Shown here: positions 11,300-19,734 of the stretch, piece by piece
Layout: each line of letters starts with the position of its first letter
Position numbering within the stretch: the first letter of the stretch is position 1
NCBI RefSeq assembly: GCF_019857225.1
Contig: NZ_JAFJSY010000042.1
Location: forward strand, 50,012 to 114,011
Origin: Streptomyces plumbidurans
GTDB lineage: Bacteria; Actinomycetota; Actinomycetes; Streptomycetales; Streptomycetaceae
DNA: 64,000 bases
Reading direction: 5' to 3'
The notes under the pieces: model-generated
Databases searched by the model: none
What the model was told of the DNA's origin: nothing
What the model saw: only the letters and a program-made list of their open reading frames with translations
Position numbers and translations under genes: made by a program

Positions 11300-12784
11300 G
11301 TGGACGAGAGCGGCGGGAGCGGGCAGCCGCGGTCCGGCACCGACGAGCCGGCCGAGCACCACGCAGGGCCTACGACCCCGGCCGCCCCCTCACCCACCCC
11401 GGCCGACGAACGGCCCGCCCAGGCCACCGAGGGGGAGAACGAGGGCGGCCCCAGGGACACCCACGACCCGAACACCGCGCACGGCACCGACCCCGAAGCG
11501 GTCCCCGCCCACGACGCCGCAGGCAACGACACCGCGGACGAACGCGCCGGGCACGACCACCCGGCCGACCACTCCGGCGATCGCACCCTCGCCCACTCCG
11601 GCACCGGCAACCGCCCGCCCAGACGCCCCGAATCCCCCCGAGGCGGCCTGCTCATGGGCCGCCCCTTCGGCGTACCCGTCTACGTCGCGCCCAGCTGGTT
11701 CCTCGTCGCCGCCCTGATCACCTGGGTGTTCGGCGGCCAGCTCGACCGCGTACTGCCCGAACTCGGCGCCGCCCGCTACCTCGTCTCCCTCTTCTTCGCG
11801 GTCGCCTTCTACGCCTCCGTCCTCATCCACGAACTCGCCCACACGGTCGCGGCCCTGCGCTTCAAGCTCCCCGTGCGCCGCATCCAGCTCCAGTTCTTCG
11901 GCGGCGTCTCCGAGATCGAGAAGGAGGCCGAGACCCCCGGCAGGGAGTTCGTGCTGGCCTTCGTCGGCCCACTGCTCTCCCTCGTCCTCGCCGGCCTCTT
12001 CTACGTCGCCATGCAGCCCGTCGAGCCCGGCACCGTCCCCGGCGTCCTGCTGGCCGGCCTGATGATCTCCAACCTCATCGTGGCCGCCTTCAACCTCCTG
12101 CCCGGCCTGCCCCTGGACGGCGGCCGCATGCTGCGCGCCGTGGTCTGGAAGATCACCGGCAAACCCATGAGCGGCACCATCGCCGCCGCCTGGGTCGGCC
12201 GCGCCCTCGCCGTCTCCGTCCTGATCGGCCTGCCGCTGCTCACCCAGTCCGGCGCCCTCGGCTCCACCGCCGAGGACAGCGTCGGCATGGACACCGTCAC
12301 CGACGCCCTGCTGGCCGCCATCCTCGCCGCGATCATCTGGACCGGCGCCGGCAACAGCCTGCGCATGGCCCGGCTCAGGGAGCACCTGCCGGAACTGCGC
12401 GCCCGCAACCTCACCCGCCGCGCCGTCCCGGTCGAGACCACCACCCCCCTCTCCGAAGCCCTGCGCCGCGCCAACGCCGCCGGGGCCCGCGCCCTCGTCG
12501 TCGTCGACCCCGACGGCAACCCCCTCTCCCTGGTGCGCGAGGCGGCCATCGTCGGCGTACCCGAACACCGCCGCCCCTGGGTCGCCGTCAGCGGCCTCGC
12601 CCAGGAACTCACCGACGGCATGCGCGTCTCCGCCGAACTCGCCGGCGAGGACCTCCTCGACGTCCTGCGGGCCACCCCCGCCACCGAGTACCTGGTGGTC
12701 GAGGAGACCGGCGAGATCTACGGCGTCCTGTCCGCCGCCGACGTGGAACGCGCCTTCGTGAAGGCCATGGCCCGCCCGTCCTAG
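11300..12784 (+). CDS. M50-family site-2 protease with CBS domains
   Basis: A 494-residue intramembrane metalloprotease. A hydrophilic Pro/Thr/Asp-rich N-terminus of about 115 residues precedes the membrane core. The core has H177-E178-x-x-H181 (HELAH) and the second zinc motif NLLPGLPLDGG with D273. About six membrane segments are visible. A CBS-pair region lies C-terminally (about 370-490), a subfamily hallmark. Such proteases cut membrane-embedded regulators such as anti-sigma factors; no such partner is adjacent. The GTG at 11300 follows GAGGGGA. An internal start near residue 119 (MGRPFGVPV) would remove the disordered tail and is possible. Confidence 0.87.
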   Translation: MDESGGSGQPRSGTDEPAEHHAGPTTPAAPSPTPADERPAQATEGENEGGPRDTHDPNTAHGTDPEAVPAHDAAGNDTADERAGHDHPADHSGDRTLAHSGTGNRPPRRPESPRGGLLMGRPFGVPVYVAPSWFLVAALITWVFGGQLDRVLPELGAARYLVSLFFAVAFYASVLIHELAHTVAALRFKLPVRRIQLQFFGGVSEIEKEAETPGREFVLAFVGPLLSLVLAGLFYVAMQPVEPGTVPGVLLAGLMISNLIVAAFNLLPGLPLDGGRMLRAVVWKITGKPMSGTIAAAWVGRALAVSVLIGLPLLTQSGALGSTAEDSVGMDTVTDALLAAILAAIIWTGAGNSLRMARLREHLPELRARNLTRRAVPVETTTPLSEALRRANAAGARALVVVDPDGNPLSLVREAAIVGVPEHRRPWVAVSGLAQELTDGMRVSAELAGEDLLDVLRATPATEYLVVEETGEIYGVLSAADVERAFVKAMARPS

Positions 12785-12822
12785 CGGTCGTCCCGGTGGT
12801 CGGCCGTCCCCGCAAACCCCGG

Positions 12823-12828
12823 TAGGCT
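12823..12828 (+). promoter_or_regulatory. Candidate -10 box of trmI (leaderless)
   Basis: TAGGCT ends 6 nt before the trmI ATG at 12835, the spacing expected for a leaderless Streptomyces transcript. No ribosome-binding site precedes that ATG, which supports this reading. The -35 region is not obvious. Confidence 0.45.
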
Positions 12829-12834
12829 GCTCAC

Positions 12835-13737
12835 ATGTCCGAACCGACCGGTGCCGCCCGCAGGCGCGGGCCCTTCAAGGTCGGGGACCAGGTTCAGCTG
12901 ACCGACCCCAAGGGCCGCCACTACACGTTCACGCTCGAAGCCGGGAAGAACTTCCACACCCACAAGGGCTCCTTCCCGCACGACGAACTGATCGGTGCTC
13001 CCGAGGGCAGCGTTGTCCGCACCACCGGGAACGTCGCCTACCTCGCGCTGCGCCCCCTGCTCCCCGACTACGTCCTGTCCATGCCCCGCGGGGCAGCCGT
13101 CGTCTACCCGAAGGACGCGGGACAGATCCTCGCCTTCGCCGACATCTTCCCCGGCGCGCGCGTCGTGGAAGCGGGCGTGGGCTCCGGCTCGCTCAGCAGC
13201 TTCCTGCTGCGCGCCATCGGCGACCAGGGCATGCTGCACAGCTACGAGCGACGCGAGGACTTCGCGGAGATCGCCCGGCAGAACGTGGAGCGCTACTTCG
13301 GCGACCCGCACCCCGCCTGGCAGCTCACCGTCGGTGACCTCCAGGACAACCTGTCCGACACCGACGTCGACCGCGTCATCCTCGACATGCTCGCCCCCTG
13401 GGAGTGCCTGGAGGCCGTCTCCAAGGCGCTCGTCCCCGGCGGCATCCTGTGCTGCTACGTGGCGACGACCACCCAGCTCGCCCGCACCGTGGAGTCCATC
13501 CGCGAGATCGGCTGCTTCAACGAGCCGACCTCCTGGGAGACGATGATCCGCAACTGGCACGTGGAGGGCCTCGCCGTCCGCCCCGACCACCGGATGATCG
13601 GCCACACCGGCTTCCTGCTCACCGCCCGCCGTCTCGCGGACGGCGTCGAGCCCCCCATGCGCCGCCGCCGCCCCGCCAAGGGCGCCTACGGCGAGGACTA
13701 CTCCGGCCCCAACGCCGACGGCGGCTCCGGCCGCTAG
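12835..13737 (+). CDS. trmI: tRNA (adenine-58-N1)-methyltransferase TrmI
   Basis: A 300-residue class I SAM-dependent methyltransferase that forms m1A58 in the tRNA T-loop. The N-terminal beta-rich domain is followed by the Rossmann fold with the SAM motif VVEAGVGSGSLSSFLL (about 112-127) and the family motif around ILDMLAPWE (about residue 180). The length is typical for the homotetrameric bacterial enzyme. In actinobacteria trmI sits near the proteasome ATPase gene, as here (arc begins at 15194). Translation probably starts leaderless at the ATG. Confidence 0.93.
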   Translation: MSEPTGAARRRGPFKVGDQVQLTDPKGRHYTFTLEAGKNFHTHKGSFPHDELIGAPEGSVVRTTGNVAYLALRPLLPDYVLSMPRGAAVVYPKDAGQILAFADIFPGARVVEAGVGSGSLSSFLLRAIGDQGMLHSYERREDFAEIARQNVERYFGDPHPAWQLTVGDLQDNLSDTDVDRVILDMLAPWECLEAVSKALVPGGILCCYVATTTQLARTVESIREIGCFNEPTSWETMIRNWHVEGLAVRPDHRMIGHTGFLLTARRLADGVEPPMRRRRPAKGAYGEDYSGPNADGGSGR

Positions 13738-13974
13738 AACGGTCCGTGCCCCGCCGGGGCGGTCCGTGCCGCGACAACGTACGGGCGCTGCCGCCGAGTT
13801 CCCGGGTCCCTCCGGAACTCGGCCGCAGCGCCCCCGTGTTGACATGCCGTAACAAATTGAACAAACCCGGCGGGGAGTCCCGAAGAACCGAACACCCCGC
13901 CGTTCCGCCCCACTGTGACGTGTGGCACGATGCAGCCACCCCCACCGGCACAGCCCTCACAGGAGACACTCCTC

Positions 13975-14547
13975 GTGCAGCAATCCGCCGTTCCGGAACT
14001 GGCCCACACGCACACCCGGCCCATCCACTGGGTCGCCACCGCCACGGCCGTCTCGGGCGTCATGGCCCTCTCCTCGCTCCTGCAGCCCAACTCGGCGACC
14101 GCCGCCCAGCCGGCCCGCAGCGAAACCAAAACGGCGCACGCCGCGCCCGCGCCCTCCGTCACGGGCCTCCACTTCCCGCTCACCTGCGGCCCGGTGAAAG
14201 CCGTCGTGCAGAAGAAGGCCACCGGGGACCTCGACGGCGACGGCAACCCCGAAACCGTGGCCGTGGTGCACTGCGACGCCCCCATGGGCACCCCGCCCGA
14301 CGGCATCTACGTCGTCACGCGCGCGTCCAACGGCAAACCCCGCGTCGTCGCCACCCTCGTCGACCCGAAGTCCGGGGACACGGTGAGTGACTTCGCCGTA
14401 CGCGACAAAGCGGTCGTCGCCACCCTGCTCGGCTACTCCTCCAACGACGTGCCCCGCTGCTGCCCCGACGTGACCGACAACGCGAAGTGGCAGTGGAAGA
14501 ACGGCGCGTTCGCACGCTCGACATCCGCCGGAGCGCACAGCGTCTGA
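13975..14547 (+). CDS. Small secreted protein with FG-GAP/VCBS-like motif
   Basis: A 190-residue protein with an N-terminal hydrophobic segment (about 17-37, ATAVSGVMALSSLL) ending near an AQPA site, so it is probably secreted. The mature part contains GDLDGDGNPETVAVVHC, resembling the calcium-binding loop of FG-GAP/VCBS repeats, and four cysteines. The start is GTG at 13975 with AGGAG 10 nt upstream; an in-frame ATG at 13915 lacks such a site and would place charged residues before the signal. No enzyme activity is evident. It ends 97 bp from the convergent ferredoxin gene. Confidence 0.72.
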   Translation: MQQSAVPELAHTHTRPIHWVATATAVSGVMALSSLLQPNSATAAQPARSETKTAHAAPAPSVTGLHFPLTCGPVKAVVQKKATGDLDGDGNPETVAVVHCDAPMGTPPDGIYVVTRASNGKPRVVATLVDPKSGDTVSDFAVRDKAVVATLLGYSSNDVPRCCPDVTDNAKWQWKNGAFARSTSAGAHSV

Positions 14548-14644
14548 CCGCGCGAGCGCCACGCGACCACCGCGCGAGCGACGAGCGAGCGACGTATGAG
14601 CGCGTGTGAGATATCAGACAGCGTGACGGACCGTACCTATCCGG

Positions 14645-14950
14645 TCACTCCGCGTCCGGACCGTAGACCTCGACCCTGTCCGAAACCCGCCGCACATGGA
14701 TGCACTCGCCCGGGCACTCCCGAGCCGAGTCCACCACATCCGTGAGAAGCGGCAGCGGCACGGGCGTTGTAGCCCCTCTGTCCTGCAGCAGCGCGTCGTC
14801 CGAGCCCTTCACGTAGGCCAGCCCGTCGATGTCCAACTCGAACACCTCGGGCGCGTACTGGGCGCAGATCCCGTCGCCGGTACACAGGTCCTGATCGATC
14901 CAGACCTCGAGCACCTCGCCGCCGGACCCGGCCTCCTGCTGCACGCTCAT
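14645..14950 (-). CDS. Ferredoxin, [3Fe-4S]-type small electron carrier
   Basis: A 101-residue acidic ferredoxin. Cysteines occur in DLCTGDGIC and in a C-terminal ECPGECI, the usual layout of actinobacterial 3Fe-4S or mixed ferredoxins that feed electrons to P450s and related oxygenases. A Pro/Leu-rich insert lies between the two halves. The partner is unknown; the only P450 in the window (37583) lies 23 kb away. The gene faces away from arc and shares a roughly 240-bp divergent promoter region with it. Confidence 0.85.
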   Translation of the reverse strand: MSVQQEAGSGGEVLEVWIDQDLCTGDGICAQYAPEVFELDIDGLAYVKGSDDALLQDRGATTPVPLPLLTDVVDSARECPGECIHVRRVSDRVEVYGPDAE

Positions 14951-15193
14951 GTCTCCTGCCGTTTACAAGTCCGGCCGACGGGAATCCGGCCAGCTCTGAA
15001 GGGTGTTGAACACTTCGACCCTACCCGGGTCAGCTTTCCAATCATGTTCGGTGGGTATTCCCCTGGCGTGAGGGAGAGCGCAAGGGTGAAGATCGGACAC
15101 ACCCCGACCGTCTTTGTGATCTAGGGGTTTCAATCGACACCCACCCAGGTAGGGTCTGGAAGCGTCCAGCTCCCCTTGGAGGAGGTGAGGACC

Positions 15194-16960
15194 GTGGCAG
15201 CCCACGACGACGACATGAACCGCGGCATCCGCCCAGGACGCGGGTCCGACGACCCGGCCGGGCAGATTGCCTACCTTGAGCAGGAGATCGCCGTCCTGCG
15301 ACGCAAGCTCGCCGACTCGCCGCGGCACACGAGGATTCTCGAAGAGCGGATCGTCGAGCTTCAGACAAACCTGGCCGGCGTCTCCGCACAGAACGAGCGA
15401 CTGGCCAACACGCTCCGTGAGGCCCGCGACCAGATCGTGGCCCTCAAGGAAGAGGTCGACCGGCTCGCACAGCCGCCCGCCGGATTCGGCGTCTTCCTGC
15501 AAGCCATCGAGGACGGCACGGCCGACATCTTCACCGGAGGCCGCAAGCTCCGGGTGAACGTCAGCCCCAGCGTCGACCTCGACGAGCTCAGGCGCGGCCA
15601 GGAAGTGATGCTCAACGAAGCACTCAACGTGGTCGAGGCCATGGAGTTCGAGCGCGCCGGCGACATCGTCACCCTCAAGGAGATCCTCGAGGACGGCGAA
15701 CGCGCCCTCGTGCTCGGGCACACCGACGAGGAACGGGTGGTGCGCCTCGCCGAGCCGCTGCTGGACGTGAACATCCGCCCCGGTGACGCCCTCCTGCTCG
15801 AACCCCGATCCGGCTACGTCTACGAAATCATCCCGAAGAGCGAGGTCGAGGAACTCGTCCTCGAAGAGGTCCCCGACATCGGCTACGAGCAGATCGGCGG
15901 CCTGGGCGGCCAGATCGAGGCCATCCGAGACGCCGTCGAGCTCCCCTATCTCTACCCGGACCTGTTCAAGGAGCACGAACTGCGCCCGCCCAAGGGCGTC
16001 CTGCTCTACGGACCGCCCGGATGCGGCAAGACGCTCATCGCCAAGGCCGTCGCCAACTCGCTGGCCAAAAAGGTCGCCGAGGTCACCGGCCAGGCCGCCG
16101 GCAAGAGCTTCTTCCTCAACATCAAGGGCCCCGAACTCCTGAACAAGTACGTCGGCGAGACCGAGCGGCAGATCCGCCTGGTCTTCCAGCGAGCACGCGA
16201 GAAGGCGAGCGAGGGCACCCCCGTCATCGTCTTCTTCGACGAGATGGAGTCCCTCTTCCGCACCCGCGGCTCCGGCGTCAGCTCGGACGTGGAGAACACC
16301 ATCGTCCCCCAGCTGCTCGCCGAGATCGACGGAGTCGAGGGCCTGCAGAACGTGGTCGTGATCGGCGCCTCCAACCGCGAGGACATGATCGACCCCGCCA
16401 TCCTGCGCCCCGGCCGCCTCGACGTGAAGATCAAGATCGAGCGTCCCGACGCCGAGGCCGCCAAGGACATCTTCGGCAAGTACCTCACCGAGCGCCTCCC
16501 GCTGCACAGCGACGACCTGAGCGAACACGGCGGGGACAAGGCCGCCACCGTCGAAAGCATGATCCAGACGGCCGTCGAGCAGATGTACGCGGAATCCGAG
16601 GAGAACCGCTTCCTGGAGGTCACCTACGCCAACGGCGACAAGGAAGTCCTCTACTTCAAGGACTTCAACTCCGGCGCCATGATCGAGAACATCGTCGGCC
16701 GCGCCAAGAAGATGGCGATCAAGGACTTCCTCGAAGCCAAGCAGAAGGGCCTCCGCGTCTCCCACCTCCTCCAGGCCTGCGTGGACGAGTTCAAGGAGAA
16801 CGAGGACCTCCCGAACACCACCAACCCGGACGACTGGGCTCGCATCTCCGGAAAGAAGGGCGAACGGATCGTCTACATCCGTACCCTCATCACCGGAAAG
16901 CAGGGCGCCGACACCGGACGCTCCATCGACACGGTGGCGAACACCGGTCAGTACCTGTAA
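15194..16960 (+). CDS. arc: Proteasome-associated AAA ATPase Arc (Mpa)
   Basis: A 588-residue hexameric AAA unfoldase that recognises pupylated proteins and threads them into the 20S proteasome. Visible in order: the N-terminal coiled coil that binds Pup (about 20-90), tandem OB domains (to about 240), Walker A GPPGCGKT (273-280), Walker B with D349/E350, arginine-finger region, and the C-terminal QYL tail that docks into PrcA. The GTG at 15194 follows GGAGGTGAGG; the length matches S. coelicolor Arc. It ends at its own T-tailed terminator, so it is transcribed apart from dop and pup. Confidence 0.97.
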   Translation: MAAHDDDMNRGIRPGRGSDDPAGQIAYLEQEIAVLRRKLADSPRHTRILEERIVELQTNLAGVSAQNERLANTLREARDQIVALKEEVDRLAQPPAGFGVFLQAIEDGTADIFTGGRKLRVNVSPSVDLDELRRGQEVMLNEALNVVEAMEFERAGDIVTLKEILEDGERALVLGHTDEERVVRLAEPLLDVNIRPGDALLLEPRSGYVYEIIPKSEVEELVLEEVPDIGYEQIGGLGGQIEAIRDAVELPYLYPDLFKEHELRPPKGVLLYGPPGCGKTLIAKAVANSLAKKVAEVTGQAAGKSFFLNIKGPELLNKYVGETERQIRLVFQRAREKASEGTPVIVFFDEMESLFRTRGSGVSSDVENTIVPQLLAEIDGVEGLQNVVVIGASNREDMIDPAILRPGRLDVKIKIERPDAEAAKDIFGKYLTERLPLHSDDLSEHGGDKAATVESMIQTAVEQMYAESEENRFLEVTYANGDKEVLYFKDFNSGAMIENIVGRAKKMAIKDFLEAKQKGLRVSHLLQACVDEFKENEDLPNTTNPDDWARISGKKGERIVYIRTLITGKQGADTGRSIDTVANTGQYL

Positions 16961-16970
16961 AAGACAGGGC

Positions 16971-17013
16971 GGCTGCGGGTGCCCTCACCGGGTACCCGCA
17001 GCCGACTGTTTTT
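16971..17013 (+). terminator. Rho-independent terminator after arc
   Basis: GGCTGCGGGT (16971-16980) pairs with ACCCGCAGCC (16994-17003), with an inner CCC/GGG, followed by a five-T run at 17009-17013. This is among the few T-tailed terminators in the window. Confidence 0.9.
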
Positions 17014-17194
17014 CAGGCCACGGCTGGAGCAAGGCAATGACGCAAATGATCTCCCCACCAGCGCAAAGCCGTTCTAGGCTCTTCGGTACCGCCGAGTCGC
17101 GCAGTGCGGGGACGGGCACCGCACACGCACCGGAGCGCCAGCGGTACTTGAGCAGCGCCCCCGACCGAGGGCGCCGCCGGGCAAGGAGGGCCGC

Positions 17195-18706
17195 ATGACC
17201 GTACGGCGAGTAATGGGCATCGAGACGGAGTACGGCATCTCCGTGCCCGGCCACCCCAACGCCAATGCCATGCTCACCTCGTCCCAGATCGTCAACGCCT
17301 ACGCGGCGGCGATGCACCGGGCCCGCCGGGCCCGCTGGGACTTCGAGGAGGAGAACCCGCTGCGGGACGCGCGGGGCTTCGACCTCGCCCGCGAAGCCGC
17401 CGACTCCAGCCAGCTCACCGACGAGGACATCGGCCTCGCCAACGTGATCCTCACCAACGGCGCCCGCCTCTACGTGGACCACGCACACCCCGAATACAGC
17501 GCACCCGAGGTCACCAACCCACGCGACGCCGTCCTGTGGGACAAGGCCGGCGAACGCATCATGGCCGAAGCCGCCGAGCGAGCCGCCCAGCTCCCCGGCG
17601 CCCAGCCCATCCACCTCTACAAGAACAACACCGACAACAAGGGCGCCTCCTACGGCACGCACGAGAACTACCTGATGAAGCGGGAAACCCCCTTCTCGGA
17701 CATCGTGCGCCACCTCACGCCCTTCTTCGTCTCCCGGCAGGTCGTCACCGGCGCGGGCCGCGTCGGCATCGGTCAGGACGGCCACGAGCACGGCTTCCAG
17801 CTCAGCCAGCGCGCCGACTACTTCGAGGTCGAGGTCGGCCTGGAGACGACCCTCAAACGCCCGATCATCAACACCCGCGACGAGCCGCACGCCGACGCCG
17901 AGAAGTACCGTCGCCTGCACGTCATCATCGGCGACGCCAACCTCTCGGAGATCTCCACCTACCTCAAACTGGGCACGACCGCCCTGGTCCTGTCCATGAT
18001 CGAGGACGGCTTCATCGCCGTGGACCTGGCCGTCGACCAGCCGGTGCGCACCCTGCACCAGGTGTCGCACGACCCCACCCTCAAGCGCCTGGTCACCCTC
18101 CGCAGCGGCCGCACGCTCACCGCGGTCCAGCTCCAGATGGAGTACTTCGAGCTGTCCCGCAAGTACGTGGAGGAGCGTTACGGCGCCGACGCGGACGAGC
18201 AGACCAAGGACGTCCTCGCCCGCTGGGAGGACACGCTCAACCGCCTGGAGAACGACCCGATGAGCCTGGCCGGCGAGCTGGACTGGGTCGCCAAGCGAGA
18301 ACTCATGGAGGGCTACCGGCGCCGCGACAGCCTCGACTGGGACGCCGCCCGCCTCCACCTGGTCGACCTCCAGTACGCGGACGTACGCCCCGAGAAGGGC
18401 CTCTACAACCGGCTGGCGGCCCGGGGTCGCATGAAGCGCCTCCTGACCGAGGACGAGGTCGAGCGGGCACGTACGAGCCCGCCGGAGGACACACGCGCGT
18501 ACTTCCGCGGACGCTGTCTTGAGCAGTACGCCGACGACGTCGCGGCCGCGTCCTGGGACTCCGTGATCTTCGACCTGCCGGGCCGGGATTCGCTCCAGCG
18601 CGTCCCAACCCTGGAACCGCTACGCGGAACGCGAAATCACGTCAAGGAGCTCCTGGACCGCTGCCGAACGGCGGAGGACCTGGTCAGGGTGCTTTCCGGA
18701 GGTTGA
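17195..18706 (+). CDS. dop: Deamidase of Pup / depupylase Dop
   Basis: A 503-residue member of the glutamine-synthetase-like Pup ligase family. It converts the C-terminal Gln of Pup to Glu and also removes Pup from substrates. The metal-binding stretch GIETEYG (8-14), the Dop-specific loop (about 45-75, rich in Glu/Arg/Asp) and D95 in LYVDHAHPEY, equivalent to the essential Asp of mycobacterial Dop, are all present. The ATG has AAGGAGG at 17184. Pup follows after 154 bp, and the Pup made here ends in Gln, which requires this enzyme. Confidence 0.97.
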   Translation: MTVRRVMGIETEYGISVPGHPNANAMLTSSQIVNAYAAAMHRARRARWDFEEENPLRDARGFDLAREAADSSQLTDEDIGLANVILTNGARLYVDHAHPEYSAPEVTNPRDAVLWDKAGERIMAEAAERAAQLPGAQPIHLYKNNTDNKGASYGTHENYLMKRETPFSDIVRHLTPFFVSRQVVTGAGRVGIGQDGHEHGFQLSQRADYFEVEVGLETTLKRPIINTRDEPHADAEKYRRLHVIIGDANLSEISTYLKLGTTALVLSMIEDGFIAVDLAVDQPVRTLHQVSHDPTLKRLVTLRSGRTLTAVQLQMEYFELSRKYVEERYGADADEQTKDVLARWEDTLNRLENDPMSLAGELDWVAKRELMEGYRRRDSLDWDAARLHLVDLQYADVRPEKGLYNRLAARGRMKRLLTEDEVERARTSPPEDTRAYFRGRCLEQYADDVAAASWDSVIFDLPGRDSLQRVPTLEPLRGTRNHVKELLDRCRTAEDLVRVLSGG

Positions 18707-18807
18707 CGGGTACCCGGGGCCGACGTGGCCCGACAGGGTGGAAAACCCGGCGTCCGGGAATCATCGAGGTGGTCCCCGGACGTTGTGAAACTGCGGGGCC
18801 GATGTCG

Positions 18808-18825
18808 GACCCTGCTTGTAGGGTC
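18808..18825. promoter_or_regulatory. Inverted repeat in the pup leader/promoter region
   Basis: GACCCT-N6-AGGGTC lies 36 bp before the pup ATG. The right arm overlaps TAGGGTCTG (18819-18827), which also occurs upstream of arc at 15150-15158. It may be a -10 element, an operator or a leader hairpin. Confidence 0.3.
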
Positions 18826-18860
18826 TGATCAAGAACGTCGAACCGAGCGGGGTGAGGGTT

Positions 18861-19079
18861 ATGGCGACCAAGGACACCGGCGGCGGCCAGCAGAAGGCGA
18901 CGCGCTCCACGGAAGAGGTCGAAGAGCAGGCGCAGGACGCGCAGGCCTCGGACGACCTCAAGGAGCGCCAGGAGAAGCTGAGCGACGACGTGGACTCCGT
19001 CCTGGACGAGATTGACGACGTACTCGAGGAAAATGCCGAGGATTTCGTGCGAAGCTTCGTGCAAAAAGGCGGACAGTAA
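18861..19079 (+). CDS. pup: Prokaryotic ubiquitin-like protein Pup
   Basis: A 72-residue, strongly acidic, mostly disordered tag ending in GGQ. The C-terminal half (about 38-64, DVDSVLDEIDDVLEENAEDFV) is the helix-forming segment that binds Arc and PafA. Gln72 must be deamidated by Dop before PafA can ligate it to lysines. The ATG at 18861 gives the standard MATKDTGGG start; an earlier GTG-derived start adds only three residues. It is followed by the endonuclease-like gene and then prcB/prcA. Confidence 0.97.
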   Translation: MATKDTGGGQQKATRSTEEVEEQAQDAQASDDLKERQEKLSDDVDSVLDEIDDVLEENAEDFVRSFVQKGGQ

Positions 19080-19125
19080 AGGCCATTCGGCCAATTTGTC
19101 TTCGAAATGAAGGCGGCGGGGGAAG

Positions 19126-19734
19126 ATGGCTGCTGGTGAACCGAACGCGAAGCAATGCAGGAAGTGCAGACGAGACCTGCCTCTGACTGCATTCGCGCGG
19201 GACAGGAATCGGCGTGACGGCCTCCAGGTGCACTGCCGGGAGTGCGTGGCGGAGTACAGCGCCGCGCACTACCGGCGCCGCCGTGAGGCGCTTGGCAAGC
19301 CGGTCCGCGAGAAAGTGGACGTCCCGGACGGGTACAAGCTGTGCCGGACGTGCGGAGAGGTGAAGCCGCACAGCGAATGGCACCGCAACGCGACCGCTTC
19401 CGACGGACTCTCGACGCGCTGCAAGGCGTGCCGGGCGATTCAGGGGCGGCAAGGTCATCTGAAGCGCCAGTACGGCATCACCGAAGCCGAGCGCGACGAG
19501 TTGATCGGCGCTCAAGGGGGCGTCTGCTGCATATGTTTGGCAGCCGTGCCGGAGCATGTGGATCACTGCCACAAGACGGGTAGGGTCCGAGGCGTACTGT
19601 GCTTCAGCTGCAATGCCGCACTGGGGCAGTTCAAGGATCGGCCCGATGCCATAAGGCGGGCTGCTGCTTATGTGGAAGGAATCGCGTGGAAGCCAACACT
19701 CGTAGCACCGGGCGTCTACCAGCTGCCTTCCTGA
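19126..19734 (+). CDS. Recombination endonuclease VII-like HNH protein
   Basis: A 202-residue putative nuclease. Two CxxC zinc-knuckle pairs (CRKC...CREC and CRTC...CKAC) precede a C-terminal endonuclease VII domain: CCICL, DHCHKTGRVRGVLC and SCNAALGQF, the His-Cys-Asn arrangement of phage-type HNH/endo VII enzymes. Codon third positions are clearly less GC-rich than in pup or prcB, suggesting acquisition. It lies between pup and prcB, and its last 49 bp overlap the prcB start in another frame, so the two are probably translationally coupled. Its role in a proteasome operon is unknown. Confidence 0.85.
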   Translation: MAAGEPNAKQCRKCRRDLPLTAFARDRNRRDGLQVHCRECVAEYSAAHYRRRREALGKPVREKVDVPDGYKLCRTCGEVKPHSEWHRNATASDGLSTRCKACRAIQGRQGHLKRQYGITEAERDELIGAQGGVCCICLAAVPEHVDHCHKTGRVRGVLCFSCNAALGQFKDRPDAIRRAAAYVEGIAWKPTLVAPGVYQLPS

